Source: Actinacidiphila glaucinigra | GTDB taxonomy: Bacteria; Actinomycetota; Actinomycetes; Streptomycetales; Streptomycetaceae | Assembly: GCF_900188405.1 (NCBI RefSeq) | Contig: NZ_FZOF01000002.1 | Coordinates: 124,001-188,000, forward strand | DNA: 64,000 nucleotides | Reading direction: 5' to 3' | Shown here: piece after piece, positions 27,897 through 36,250 of the stretch | Layout of the letters: each line of letters opens with the position of its first letter | How positions within the stretch are numbered: the stretch's first letter is position 1 | Translations under genes and position numbers: made by a program | Notes under the pieces: generated by a model | What the model saw: the letters and a program-made list of their open reading frames with translations, nothing else | The model's database searches: none | What the model was told of the DNA's origin: nothing

Positions 27897-28631
27897 ATGC
27901 GCGCCCTCATTCCGGCGTGCGCGGCGACGGTGGCCCTGGCAGCGTCCGTGCTGTTCGCCCCCGCCGCCCTCGCGCACAACGCCCCCGGCGACAACGGCAA
28001 TGTGAAGATCCACGACGCGAAGACCGGCGAGGAGCTCCACAGGAACGAGCCGCACGTCTGCACCTTCTACCTCGACGGCTTCCGCTTCGACGGTGCCCAG
28101 AAGGCCGACTGGCACATCGAACGGTGGTCCCCGACCGACGGCGACAAGGGCGAGACGGTGAAGTCCGGCTCGCTGACGCTCGACGGTTCCGGCCACGAGC
28201 GCACGGAGGACCTCGCGCTCCCGGACGGCCACTACAAGCTCTTCTGGAACTTCGACGAGGAGCACGGCCGGGCCAAGCACAAGGTCTTCTGGGTCGACTG
28301 CGCGGACAGCGACGGCGGGAACGGCGGCACGGGGACGCAGCCGCCCGGCTCCGGGTCCCCGTCCGCCTCGCAGTCCCCCTCCGGCTCCGCGTCGCCGTCC
28401 GCCTCCGCCCCCGGGACCGGTGAGCAGCCGGGCGGCTCGGCCTCCGCCACCGCGGCCCCGTCCGCCACGGACTCCGCAGCCACGGGCTCCGGCGACTCCT
28501 CCGGCTCGGAGAGCGGCGGGCTCGCCGAGACCGGCGCGCAGGTCGGCGGCATCGCCCTCGGCGCGCTGCTGCTGGTGGGCGCGGGTGCCGTGCTGGTGAC
28601 GCGCCGCCGCAAGGGCGCCGGACAGCACTGA
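27897..28631 (+). CDS. Secreted cell-wall-anchored protein with LAETG sortase signal
   Basis: This is a 244-residue surface protein: signal peptide (residues 1-27, ending AALAH), a globular domain of about 120 residues with two conserved Cys (HVCTFYLDGF and FWVDCAD), a Ser/Pro/Gly-rich stalk (about 145-205), then LAETG, a hydrophobic helix and RRRK tail. This is the class E sortase-type signal used in Streptomyces, as in the chaplins. The ATG at 27897 has AGGTGG 7 bases upstream; ATG at 27891 is too close. Function of the globular domain is unknown. Confidence 0.85.
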   Translation: MRALIPACAATVALAASVLFAPAALAHNAPGDNGNVKIHDAKTGEELHRNEPHVCTFYLDGFRFDGAQKADWHIERWSPTDGDKGETVKSGSLTLDGSGHERTEDLALPDGHYKLFWNFDEEHGRAKHKVFWVDCADSDGGNGGTGTQPPGSGSPSASQSPSGSASPSASAPGTGEQPGGSASATAAPSATDSAATGSGDSSGSESGGLAETGAQVGGIALGALLLVGAGAVLVTRRRKGAGQH

Positions 28632-28648
28632 CCGGAGGCCGGCACCGA

Positions 28649-28693
28649 CCGGCGGCGCCGGCCCCCCGCGAGTAGGGGGGCCGGCGCCGCCGG
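28649..28693. terminator. Bidirectional hairpin between the surface-protein gene and the VOC gene
   Basis: CCGGCGGCGCCGGCCCCCC pairs perfectly with GGGGGGCCGGCGCCGCCGG around a GCGAGTA loop, a 19-bp stem. It lies 18 bases after one stop and 5 bases before the convergent VOC stop. Confidence 0.85.
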
Positions 28694-28697
28694 GGTG

Positions 28698-29075
28698 TCA
28701 CGCGGCGTCCACGGATTCCAGGAACTCCAGGCGGTTGCCGAACGGGTCGTCGGTGAAGAAGCGGCGGTGGCCCGGCAGGTCACCGTCCCAGACGACCGCG
28801 GTGCCGCGGGACTCCAGCCGGTCCGCGTAGGCCTCGATGCCGCTGACGCGCAAGCCCGGATGGGCCTTCCGGGCGGGGCGGAAGTCCGCTTCGACGCCGA
28901 TGTGCAGCTGGACCCCGCCGGTGGCGAACCAGCAGCCGCCCCGGGCGGCGAGAACCGGCGGCTTGGGCACCTCGCTCATCCCCAGGACCCCCGCGTAGAA
29001 GGCCCGCAGGATCTCCTCGGAGCCGGGCGGGGCGGCGAGCTGGACATGGTCCAGTGCGGTGATCACCGGGGTCAC
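28698..29075 (-). CDS. VOC-family (glyoxalase/bleomycin-resistance fold) protein
   Basis: This is a 125-residue single VOC domain with paired beta-alpha-beta-beta-beta modules: LDHVQLAAPPGSEEILRAFYAGVLGMSEV at the start, QLHIGVE in the middle and FTDDPFGNRLEFLE at the end. His in LDHVQ, His in QLHIG and Glu in LEFLE are the usual metal ligands. The GTG start overlaps the stop of tam (GTGA), so it is coupled to that gene. Whether it acts on a tam-related metabolite is unknown. Confidence 0.87.
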   Translation of the reverse strand: MTPVITALDHVQLAAPPGSEEILRAFYAGVLGMSEVPKPPVLAARGGCWFATGGVQLHIGVEADFRPARKAHPGLRVSGIEAYADRLESRGTAVVWDGDLPGHRRFFTDDPFGNRLEFLESVDAA

Positions 29076-29893
29076 CCCGCCTTCCGTGCGACGGCGAAGA
29101 TCCGCCGGAAGGGGAAGACGGTGCCGTGCGGCCCCGCCGGGTACGCCTTGCGCAGCAGGTCGCGGTACTGGCCGAGGAACTCCCTGGCGGCCTCCGGATC
29201 GTCCTCAAGGGCGGTCAGCACGGGGCGCAGCGCCGTCCCCTTGGTCCATTCGAGCACCGCGTCCTCGCCCTGCAGGAGCTGCACGTACGTGGTCTCCCAG
29301 ACGTCGACGTCCACCTCGACCTCGGGGATCTCGATGAGCCGCTCCAGGTAGCCGGGGGGCTGGAGGATGTGGACGTAGCGCCGGCCGTGGCCGTCGCCGA
29401 GACGGTCGCGCCAGGCCGGGGAGTCGCAGAGGTCGCCGAGCAGGGCGTGGCTGGGCGAGGTGAAGTTGCCGGGGACCTGGAAGGCGAGGACACCGCCGGG
29501 GGCGAGGTGCTCGACCCAGAGCGGGAAGCGGTCGGCGTGGCCCTCGACCCACTGCAGGGCGGCGTTGGAGACGATCAGGTCGTAGGTGCCGTCGGGGACC
29601 CAGTGGGCGGCGTCGGCGGCGCGGAAGTCGAGGCTGCCGCCCCCGGGGGTGGGGCCCTCGTGCGCTCGGGCGGCCTCCAGCATCTCGGCGGAGCTGTCGA
29701 GGCCGGTGATGCGGGCGGCGGGCCAGCGCTCCGCGAGCAGGGCGGTCACGTTGCCGGGGCCGCAGCCGACGTCGGCGATCCGCGGGCTCGCGCCGGGCAG
29801 CTCCGGTATCCGGGCCAGCAGGTCGTGGAAGGGGCGGGTGCGGTGGGTGGAGTGGCGGAGATACTGCTGGGGATCCCAGGCTGCTGCGGGCAT
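29072..29893 (-). CDS. tam: Trans-aconitate 2-methyltransferase
   Basis: Tam methylates trans-aconitate, a spontaneous by-product that inhibits aconitase, using S-adenosylmethionine. This 273-residue class I methyltransferase shows motif I DVGCGPGN, acidic GLDSSAEML, motif DLIVSNAALQWVEGH, and LAPGGVLAFQVPGN, with the YLRHSTHRTRPFHDLL N-terminus typical of Tam. The ATG at 29893 has AGGGAG 8 bases upstream; the frame extends to 29947 without support. A divergent MarR gene and a perfect palindrome upstream match the TamR-tam arrangement described in Streptomyces coelicolor. Confidence 0.93.
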   Translation of the reverse strand: MPAAAWDPQQYLRHSTHRTRPFHDLLARIPELPGASPRIADVGCGPGNVTALLAERWPAARITGLDSSAEMLEAARAHEGPTPGGGSLDFRAADAAHWVPDGTYDLIVSNAALQWVEGHADRFPLWVEHLAPGGVLAFQVPGNFTSPSHALLGDLCDSPAWRDRLGDGHGRRYVHILQPPGYLERLIEIPEVEVDVDVWETTYVQLLQGEDAVLEWTKGTALRPVLTALEDDPEAAREFLGQYRDLLRKAYPAGPHGTVFPFRRIFAVARKAG

Positions 29894-29963
29894 GTTTCGA
29901 ACTCCCTGGCGAGAGATGGATCTCTTCCTGCCGCCGACCTTGCCCACAAGGTTCCAGAGCTAA

Positions 29964-29981
29964 TCTCTTGATGTCAAGAGA
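29964..29981. promoter_or_regulatory. TamR operator between tam and tamR
   Basis: TCTCTTGA-TG-TCAAGAGA is a perfect 8-bp inverted repeat with a 2-base centre. It lies in the 121-base divergent promoter region, 33 bases from the tamR ATG and 70 from the tam ATG. S. coelicolor TamR is reported to bind such a TTGATGTCAA palindrome and to release it with citrate or trans-aconitate. Confidence 0.85.
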
Positions 29982-30014
29982 CTTCATGTCGACACAACCA
30001 CTACACTGATCTCC

Positions 30015-30512
30015 ATGGAGGACGAGGTCGATCGGCTGGTCGCTGCGTGGCGCAGGGAGCGCCCTGACCTCGACGTCGAACCGCTCGAGGTGCTCAGCCG
30101 GGTCAGCAGGCTGGCGAGGCACCTGGACCGGGCCCGCCGCCTGGCGTTCTCCGAGCACGGCCTGGAACCCTGGGAGTTCGACGTGCTCACCTCCCTCCGC
30201 CGCGCGGGTGCGCCCTACCAGCTCTCTCCCGGGCAGCTGCTGACCCAGACGCTGGTCACCTCCGGGACGATGACCAACCGGATCGACCGGCTCACCAAGA
30301 AGGGGCTCGTGGAGCGGCTTCCCGACCCCTCGGACCGGCGCGGCGTCCTCGTACGGCTCACACCGGAGGGACGGGACCGGGCGGACCAGGCCCTGGCGGG
30401 CCTGCTGGCCCAGGAGCGGGCCATCCTCGGAGAGCTGTCCGGCCGCCAGCGCGGGGAACTCGCGAACCTGCTCCGACAGTTGACCGCGCCCTTCGACAAC
30501 ATCCCCGGCTGA
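30015..30512 (+). CDS. tamR: MarR-family regulator TamR
   Basis: This is a 165-residue winged-helix dimer. The DNA-binding core is LSPGQLLTQTLVTSGTMTNRIDRLTKKGLVERLPDPSDRRGVLVRLTPEGR. Helices at both ends (LDVEPLEVLSRVSRLARHLDRARR and the C-terminal helix) form the dimer. Divergence from tam and the intervening palindrome support the TamR identity. TamR from S. coelicolor senses citrate, isocitrate and aconitates, linking tam to the TCA cycle under oxidative stress. A TACACT -10 lies 7 bases before the ATG, so the mRNA may be leaderless. Confidence 0.88.
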   Translation: MEDEVDRLVAAWRRERPDLDVEPLEVLSRVSRLARHLDRARRLAFSEHGLEPWEFDVLTSLRRAGAPYQLSPGQLLTQTLVTSGTMTNRIDRLTKKGLVERLPDPSDRRGVLVRLTPEGRDRADQALAGLLAQERAILGELSGRQRGELANLLRQLTAPFDNIPG

Positions 30513-30754
30513 GGTCGATCACCCGGCGTAATCGTTGGGGAATGATCACAAACGGCCACGCTCCGCCACCGGTTGCACACACATAGTGGCGCACTTAGCG
30601 TGATGACCGTGATCGCCGCTTAAAGGCTCAAATGGCCACTTTTGCGGCTGCCGGCGCACCACATTCCGACAACGTCAAGTGGAAGGCGGTCGGGGCGCGT
30701 CCGGCTTCCATTTCCCTGGACCCCGCCGGGTCCCGCTCCACCTTGGAGATGCAG

Positions 30755-32176
30755 ATGACTCTGCACACCCGCGCAAGCAAGATAGCCGCAACCGCGGTGA
30801 CCGGCGCCTTGGCCGGCACCCTCGCCATCGGCACCATGGGCACCGCCTTCGCCACCGACGGCCGGCCTGCCGCCGGGGTGCCTGCCGCTCCTGGACCGGA
30901 TGGCCAAAGTGAACTCGTTTCCCCTTCCGAGCGTCTCCGGGACCTGTCCCGTGAAGTAGCGGTGGTGTCCGCACGCTCCCCCCACGCGGCCCTGTTCCAG
31001 GGCCGCGTCGTCGCCCGTACGGGTCTGCGCGTCCGCGGCGGACCGGGCGTCCAGTTCCCCAGCGTCGGCGTCATCCCCTTCAACGCCCTGGTGGCCATCG
31101 TCTGCAAGTCCGTGGGCAGCCCCATCGCCGGCAACCCGCGCTGGTACCAGCTCAGCGGCAACTACTGGGCCTGGTCCTCGGCCCGCTTCGTCGCCAACGT
31201 CGGCCCGTCACCGGCCTGGTGCCCCCCGGGTGCCGGCGGGGTCGGCGGGGTCGGCGGGGTCGGCGGGGTCGGCGGTCCCGGCTTCGGCGGTGTCGGCGGC
31301 ATCGGTGGCGTCGGCGGTGTCGGAGGTGTCGGCGGCATCGGTGGCGTCGGCGGGATCGCCGTCCCCGGCGTCATCGGCGGGATCGGCGGCGTCAACTGCC
31401 GCAACAACGGGCACGGTGGCCGCGAGCACAACCGCGGCGACCAGCGCTTCAACGGCGTGGAGGACCCGTTCCGCGAGGACAGCCGTACCGAGGAGCCCCT
31501 GGACAGCGTCGCCCTCGCCCAGCGCAGCGACGGCCCGGGCGGCGGCCGCGGTGGCGTCGGCGGGGTCGGCGGCATCGGTGGCGTCGGCGGGGTCGGCGGC
31601 ATCGGTGGCGTCGGCGGTATCGGTGGCGTCGGCGGAGTCGGCGGAGTCGGTGGCGTCGGCGGTCCCGGCTTCGTCGGTGGCCCCGGTGGCGTCGGCGGTA
31701 TCGGTGGCGTCGGCGGTCCCGGCTTCGTCGGTGGCCCCGGTGGCGTCGGCGGCATCGGTGGCGTCGGCGGAGTCGGCGGCATCGGTGGTCCGGGCTTCGT
31801 CGGCAGCCCCGGCTTCGTGGGCGTCCCGGGCTTCAACGGTGGCTTCAACTGCCGTGACAACGGCCGGGGCGGTAACGGCCGCGGCGATAACGGCCGCGGT
31901 GGCAACGGCCGCGGCGACAACGGCCACGGCGGTAACGGCGGTAACGGCCGGGGCGACAACGGCCGCGGCAACAACGAACGTGACCCGTTCGACGACGCCG
32001 GTGACAGCCGCCAGAACGACAACGGCCGCGACCCGTTCGACGGCCTCAATGACCGCGGTCAGGAGAACGGTCAGCACCGTGACCGTTCCAACGACCGTGA
32101 CACCAGCCGCTCGGCGCCGACCACCGGCGTCGGCGGTGACCGCCCGGCGCCGGCAACCGGCGTCGGCGGTGAATGA
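30755..32176 (+). CDS. Secreted SH3-domain protein with long glycine-rich repeat tracts
   Basis: This is 473 residues. Signal peptide: residues 1-34 (TLAIGTMGTAFA). A bacterial SH3 domain follows (about 85-150): GLRVRGGPGVQFPSVGVI through YQLSGNYWAWSSARFV. The rest is low complexity: two GGVGGIGGVGG tracts (31232-31400 and 31552-31810), an NGRGGNGRGDN tract (31858-31980), and a Asp/Asn/Arg-rich end. No membrane anchor is visible, so it is probably secreted or held by cell wall through SH3. The ATG at 30755 has GGAG 6 bases upstream. Role unknown; SH3b suggests peptidoglycan contact, and the repeats suggest an extended, elastic or aggregating segment. Confidence 0.85.
   Translation: MTLHTRASKIAATAVTGALAGTLAIGTMGTAFATDGRPAAGVPAAPGPDGQSELVSPSERLRDLSREVAVVSARSPHAALFQGRVVARTGLRVRGGPGVQFPSVGVIPFNALVAIVCKSVGSPIAGNPRWYQLSGNYWAWSSARFVANVGPSPAWCPPGAGGVGGVGGVGGVGGPGFGGVGGIGGVGGVGGVGGIGGVGGIAVPGVIGGIGGVNCRNNGHGGREHNRGDQRFNGVEDPFREDSRTEEPLDSVALAQRSDGPGGGRGGVGGVGGIGGVGGVGGIGGVGGIGGVGGVGGVGGVGGPGFVGGPGGVGGIGGVGGPGFVGGPGGVGGIGGVGGVGGIGGPGFVGSPGFVGVPGFNGGFNCRDNGRGGNGRGDNGRGGNGRGDNGHGGNGGNGRGDNGRGNNERDPFDDAGDSRQNDNGRDPFDGLNDRGQENGQHRDRSNDRDTSRSAPTTGVGGDRPAPATGVGGE
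31232..31810 (+). repeat. GGVGG/GGIGG-coding tandem repeats in the SH3 protein gene
   Basis: Degenerate 9- to 12-base units (GGCGGTGTC, GGCGGCATC, GGTGGCGTC) repeat in two tracts separated by a non-repetitive spacer of about 150 bases. Larger cassettes recur: GGTCCCGGCTTCGTCGGTGG appears twice near 31664 and 31714. Such DNA is prone to slippage and recombination, so repeat number probably differs between strains. Confidence 0.85.
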
Positions 32177-32197
32177 CCGCGGGTATCCGCGGTGACC

Positions 32198-32239
32198 CGG
32201 CGGGTCGCTCTCCCCGGCAACGGGGAGGGCGATCCGCCG
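32198..32239. terminator. Hairpin between the SH3 protein gene and the LuxR gene
   Basis: CGGCGGGTCGCTCTCCCC pairs, with a mismatch and bulge, with GGGGAGGGCGATCCGCCG across a short CAAC-containing loop. It lies between two convergent stops (32176 and 32252). Confidence 0.65.
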
Positions 32240-32251
32240 CGCGCGATGCCG

Positions 32252-33067
32252 TCAGGCGTGCTGGACGGGGGCCGCGGAACCGACCCGGCCACCGTCGCCG
32301 TCGACCGGGGGCACCCCGGCCCGCCGGGCCAGCGCCACGGCGGCCAGCGTCGAGTGCACGCCCAGCTTTCCCAGCACGTTCTGCATGTGGGTGCGGACCG
32401 TGTGCGGCGACAGGTACAGCCGTTCGGCGACCGCCTTGCGGCCCAGACCGGCCACCATGCAGCGCAGCACCTCCTGCTCGCGCGGGGTGAGCGACTCCAC
32501 CAGCCGCTCGCTCTCCGTGCGGTGCCGGCGGGCGGCCGTCAACTCCCGCAGCACACCGGTGAGCAGCGCGGGCGGCAGGTGCGTCTCGTCGCGCAGCACG
32601 CCGCGCATCACGGCCAGCAACCGGGACAGCGAGCAGTCCTTGGCGACCCAGCCGGAGGCGCCGGCCTGCAGGGCCCGGGCCGCGCGGCGCGCGTCGTCCC
32701 GCTCCGCCAGCACGACCGTCCGGGTGGCGGGGTGTTCGGAACGCACGCGTTCCACCAGGGCGATGCCGTCGAGTCCGGCCTGCGCGCCGCCGTCGGCCGG
32801 GCCCAGCGGGGCAGCCTTGGGCGCGCCCATCACCCGGACCCCCACGGCGGAGGTGGCCCCCAGATCGGCGTCGACCAGCAGTACGTCGTAGCGGCGGCCG
32901 TCGGAGGCCGCGCGTTCCAGGCAGCGCTGGGCGGCCGCCCCGCTCCCGGCGGCCGAGACGTCGACGTCCGGTTCGGCCGCGAGGGCGGCCGCGAGCGATT
33001 CGGCGAAAATGCGGTGGTCGTCGACGACGAGAACGCGGATTCGTCCCACGGGCCCCACTCCCGGCAT
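32252..33067 (-). CDS. LuxR-type response regulator with expanded receiver domain, orphan
   Basis: This is 271 residues. The receiver keeps VLVVDDH (15-17) and the probable phosphoacceptor D66 in LLVDADL, and a late Lys in GWVAKDC. Between D66 and the next helix (LDGIALVERVR) there is an insert of about 30 residues (71-99) rich in Gly/Ala/Pro, unusual for receivers. The output domain is a standard LuxR helix-turn-helix: LTPREQEVLRCMVAGLGRKAVAERLYLSPHTVRTHMQNVLGKL. The ATG at 33067 has GGGGGAAG 6 bases upstream. No kinase is adjacent. A similar orphan lies at 39362-40096, on the other side of the gal region. Confidence 0.87.
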   Translation of the reverse strand: MPGVGPVGRIRVLVVDDHRIFAESLAAALAAEPDVDVSAAGSGAAAQRCLERAASDGRRYDVLLVDADLGATSAVGVRVMGAPKAAPLGPADGGAQAGLDGIALVERVRSEHPATRTVVLAERDDARRAARALQAGASGWVAKDCSLSRLLAVMRGVLRDETHLPPALLTGVLRELTAARRHRTESERLVESLTPREQEVLRCMVAGLGRKAVAERLYLSPHTVRTHMQNVLGKLGVHSTLAAVALARRAGVPPVDGDGGRVGSAAPVQHA

Positions 33068-33110
33068 TCGGCACTTCCCCCCACGGACGAGGTCGATGTG
33101 CACGGAGGGC

Positions 33111-33170
33111 CGGCACCTGGAGCGGACGCCGCACGCCGCCGGGCTAGCAGCCGTCCCCAACCAGGTGCCG
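33111..33170. promoter_or_regulatory. Long-range dyad upstream of the LuxR gene
   Basis: CGGCACCTGG at 33111-33120 and CCAGGTGCCG at 33161-33170 are perfect inverted 10-mers with 40 bases between, starting 44 bases upstream of the gene. They could be half-sites bound by a looping dimer or a hairpin in the leader; I cannot tell which. Confidence 0.45.
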
Positions 33171-33409
33171 AACCCTTGTGTCTCGCCCCCTGATGCCGCC
33201 GGCCCCCACCGGCGCTGCCAAAAAGCGTAGGGGCAGGAGCAGACAAAGGCGCCCGAATGGAAAAACTTGCGGGACGGAGTTCCCCAGGCGCGTGCGGGGC
33301 TGTGGCCCGTGGTGCGGTTTTCCACAGCGGTGGACGAAGAGCGGCGCTCGGGGCTTCGGCCCGGCGCCGCGCACGGTGGGTGGGTGCGGGTTCGTCTCGC
33401 GCCCTTCGG

Positions 33410-33620
33410 GCGCACAGCGGCCGGCTGCGGAGGGGAGGGTGGGGGGCCCGCCTTGTCGGCAGTGTGCGGGTGGGTGCATGGCCGGGGTTCAGGCGCCGGA
33501 GCGGGGTGCCTTTCCGGTGGCCTGGGGTCTCGTTGCCGTCAGCGGGTATAGACGGCCGGTTGCCACGCCTACTGCCGGTGGAGGGCGTGCCCGCCGTAAC
33601 CCGCGACTGCGGGTGATTCG
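33410..33620 (-). repeat. Repeat downstream of galK, inverted copy
   Basis: This stretch is, with differences, the reverse complement of about 33715-33955. Shared blocks include GCGCCCTTCGGGCGCACAGC, GGCTGCGGAGGGGAGGGTGG, the GTTCAGGCGCC block, and GTCTCGTTGCCGTC followed by AGACGGCCGGT. No gene is seen here. Confidence 0.7.
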
Positions 33621-33689
33621 AGGTGCTGCCCCGGGCGGTCGGGGGGAGATCGGGCTCGCTTTCAGCAGTACAGCCGTCGGAAGAGGGCC

Positions 33690-33965
33690 CGATGTCGGAT
33701 CGGGGAAGCACTCGCAGGCGCCGGTTACGGCGGGCGCGCCACCCACGGAGGGTGGACGTGGTCACCGGCCGCCTGCACCCGCGGACGGCAACGAGACCGG
33801 AACCAGACGAACGACCAGTCCCGCTCCCGCGCCTGAACGCCCGCCACGCATCCACCCGCACACCGCAAACAAGCCCCGGGCCCCCACCCTCCCCTCCGCA
33901 GCCAGCCGCTGTGCGCCCGAAGGGCGCGATACGGCGCGGCAGCCGAAGAACCGGCAGCAGCACCG
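33690..33965 (+). repeat. Repeat downstream of galK, direct copy (parent of 3030-3292)
   Basis: It lies 30 bases after the galK stop and matches 3030-3292 in the same orientation and 33410-33620 inverted. The two copies at this locus form a large dyad that could fold into a long hairpin after galK. Confidence 0.7.
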
Positions 33966-33994
33966 CACCGCGCCCCGTCGGACCGGTAGCGCGC

Positions 33995-35140
33995 CTACAC
34001 CAGCCGGCGGGCTCCCGCCGACGGCACCGCGGTGAAGACCCGCGGCTCGCGGTGACCGGCCGTGGCGAAGGCGCCGACGATCGCCTCGGCGGTCTTCTCC
34101 GCCGCGGACTCCTCCACCAGCACGATCGCCGAACCACCGAAGCCGCCGCCCGTCATGCGCGCGCCGAGGGCGCCCGCCTCCACACCGGCCGACACCACCA
34201 GGTCGAGTTCCGGGCACGAGACCTTGAAGTCGTCGCGCAGCGAGGCGTGGCCCTCGGTCAGCACCGGTCCGATGGCGCGGGCGTCGCCCGTCTCCAGCAG
34301 TTCCACGACGCGCTCGACCCGGCGGTCCTCGGTGACCACGTGCCGTACCAGCGGGCGCAGTTCGGGGTCCTCGACGCGGGCGAGGGCGTCGCCCAGCCCC
34401 TCGTACGGGATGTCCCGCAGCGCGTCCACGCCGAGCAGCGCCGCCGCCTGCTCGCAGCCCGCCCGCCGCTTGCCGTACTCACCCTCGCTGTGGGCGTGGG
34501 TGACCCGGGTGTCGACGACGAGCAGCCGCAGGCCCTGGGAGGCCAGGTCGAAGGGGATCTGGCGCTGCGACAGGTCGCGGGTGTCGAGCCACAGGGCGTG
34601 CCCCTCGGTGCAGCACGCCGAGGCGGTCTGGTCCATGATCCCGGTGGGGGCGCCCACGTAGACGTTCTCGGCGCGCTGGCAGAGCCGGGCGATCCGCCAC
34701 CGCTCCAGGCCGAGGCCGTAGAGGTCGTTGAGGGCGACGGCGGTGACGACCTCCAGGGCGGCCGAGGAGGACAGCCCGGCGCCGGTGGGCACGGTGCTCT
34801 CGAAGTGGACGTCGGCGCCGGTGATCTCGTACCCGGCGTCGCGCAGTGCCCAGATGACGCCCGCGGGGTAGTCGGCCCAGCCGGCACCGCCGCCGGGTTC
34901 GAGTTCGTCGACGTGCAGTTCGACGACGCCGGCGGGGACGTCCGGGGAGCCGGTGTGCAGCCGCAGCCGCCCGTCGGCGCGGCGGGCGACCGCGGCGACG
35001 GTGGCGTGCGGCAGGGCGAACGGCATCACGAAGCCGTCGTTGTAGTCGGTGTGCTCGCCGATCAGGTTCACCCGGCCGGGGGCGGCCCAGACGCCCTCGG
35101 GGCCGGTGCCGTACGTGGCGCGGAAGCCGTCCTCGCTCAC
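33995..35140 (-). CDS. galK: Galactokinase
   Basis: GalK phosphorylates alpha-D-galactose at C1 with ATP, first step of the Leloir pathway. The 381-residue GHMP kinase is full length: [19 protein letters not shown] (galactokinase signature, residues 22-40), ATP loop [14 protein letters not shown], catalytic Asp in APTGIMDQ, and C-terminal motif [13 protein letters not shown]. The GTG start overlaps the galE stop (GTGA), so it is the last gene of galT-galE-galK. Its codons 316-368 are duplicated at 3293-3454. Confidence 0.97.
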   Translation of the reverse strand: MSEDGFRATYGTGPEGVWAAPGRVNLIGEHTDYNDGFVMPFALPHATVAAVARRADGRLRLHTGSPDVPAGVVELHVDELEPGGGAGWADYPAGVIWALRDAGYEITGADVHFESTVPTGAGLSSSAALEVVTAVALNDLYGLGLERWRIARLCQRAENVYVGAPTGIMDQTASACCTEGHALWLDTRDLSQRQIPFDLASQGLRLLVVDTRVTHAHSEGEYGKRRAGCEQAAALLGVDALRDIPYEGLGDALARVEDPELRPLVRHVVTEDRRVERVVELLETGDARAIGPVLTEGHASLRDDFKVSCPELDLVVSAGVEAGALGARMTGGGFGGSAIVLVEESAAEKTAEAIVGAFATAGHREPRVFTAVPSAGARRLV

Positions 35141-36126
35141 TTGCTGCCCTCCCGGTTCTGCAGGTCCTGCGCGAAGGTCCAGGCGTCGCGGACGATGTCG
35201 TCGAGGTCGGTGCGCGAGGGACGCCAGCCGAGGCGCTCCTTGGCCCGCTCGGCGGAGGCGACCAGCACGGCCGGGTCGCCGCCGCGGCGCGGGGCGACGA
35301 CCTCGGGGACGGGGTGACCGGTGACCCGGCGGACGGTCTCGACGACCTCGCGCACGGAGAAGCCGTTGCCGTTGCCGAGGTTGCAGATCAGGTGCTCGCC
35401 GGGGGCCGGCGCGTCGACGGCGAGCAGGTGCGCCTCGGCCAGGTCGGCGACGTGGATGTAGTCGCGTACGCAGGTGCCGTCGGGGGTCGGGTAGTCGTCG
35501 CCGAAGACCGAGATGGCCTCCCGGCGGCCCTGGGCGACCTGCAGCACGAGCGGGATGAGGTGCGACTCGGGGTCGTGCCGCTCACCGAACGCCCCGTAGG
35601 CGCCCGCGACGTTGAAGTAGCGCAGGGAGACCGCGGCCAGGCCGTGGGCGACGGCCTCGCTGGTGATCATGTGGTCGACGGCGAGCTTGGACGCGCCGTA
35701 CGGGTTGGTCGGCAGCGCCGGGTCGTCCTCGGTGATCGGGACGGACTTCGGCTCGCCGTAGGTGGCCGCGGTGGAGGAGAAGACCAGCCGCCGCACCCCG
35801 GTGTCGCGCATGGCGGTGAGCAGGTCCAGCGTGCCGGCGACGTTGTTGCGCCAGTACTTCTCGGGGTGGACGACGGACTCGCCGACCTGGGAGCTGGCGG
35901 CGAAGTGCAGCACGGCGTCGTAGGTGGTGTCGAGCACCTTCGCCGCGTCCTGGACACGTCCCTCGACGAAGTCGGCGCCCTCGGGGACGCCGTCCCGGAA
36001 GCCGGTGGACAGGTCGTCCAGGACGGTGACCCGGTGCCCCGCCTCCAGCAGATGGGCCGCCACGACGCTGCCGACGTAGCCGGCGCCTCCGGTGACCAGA
36101 ACCTTCTTCGGGCGAGGGTCGCTCAC
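35137..36126 (-). CDS. galE: UDP-glucose 4-epimerase
   Basis: GalE interconverts UDP-galactose and UDP-glucose using bound NAD. The 329-residue extended SDR protein has the NAD loop [10 protein letters not shown] (11-20), DDLSTG, the Ser of [11 protein letters not shown], and YGASK with catalytic Tyr and Lys; later [24 protein letters not shown] is the substrate region. Start GTG at 36126. It is separated from galT by 124 bases and overlaps galK. In the S. lividans operon a second, constitutive promoter (galP2) serves galE-galK, which fits this gap, since GalE is also needed for UDP-sugar supply. Confidence 0.96.
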   Translation of the reverse strand: MSDPRPKKVLVTGGAGYVGSVVAAHLLEAGHRVTVLDDLSTGFRDGVPEGADFVEGRVQDAAKVLDTTYDAVLHFAASSQVGESVVHPEKYWRNNVAGTLDLLTAMRDTGVRRLVFSSTAATYGEPKSVPITEDDPALPTNPYGASKLAVDHMITSEAVAHGLAAVSLRYFNVAGAYGAFGERHDPESHLIPLVLQVAQGRREAISVFGDDYPTPDGTCVRDYIHVADLAEAHLLAVDAPAPGEHLICNLGNGNGFSVREVVETVRRVTGHPVPEVVAPRRGGDPAVLVASAERAKERLGWRPSRTDLDDIVRDAWTFAQDLQNREGSK

Positions 36127-36250
36127 AGGGTCACAGCCTTTCTCGGGTTCGACTCGGGGCCACGGTAGCGGCGCCGGATGAACGTCCGCCGGGAACGCGG
36201 CACGGCGACGGTCGGGGGAGCGGTCACGGGGACGGTCGCACGGGCGCCGC
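36127..36250 (-). promoter_or_regulatory. Candidate internal promoter region (galP2-like) between galT and galE
   Basis: This 124-base gap inside an otherwise tight operon is unusual. In Streptomyces lividans an internal constitutive promoter lies at this place in galTEK. I cannot point to a convincing -10/-35 pair, so the call rests on position. Confidence 0.4.

Noticed and set aside
31232..31810. CRISPR-like array
   Set aside because: The repeats are short, in frame and code for GGVGG units; there are no regular unique spacers and no cas genes.
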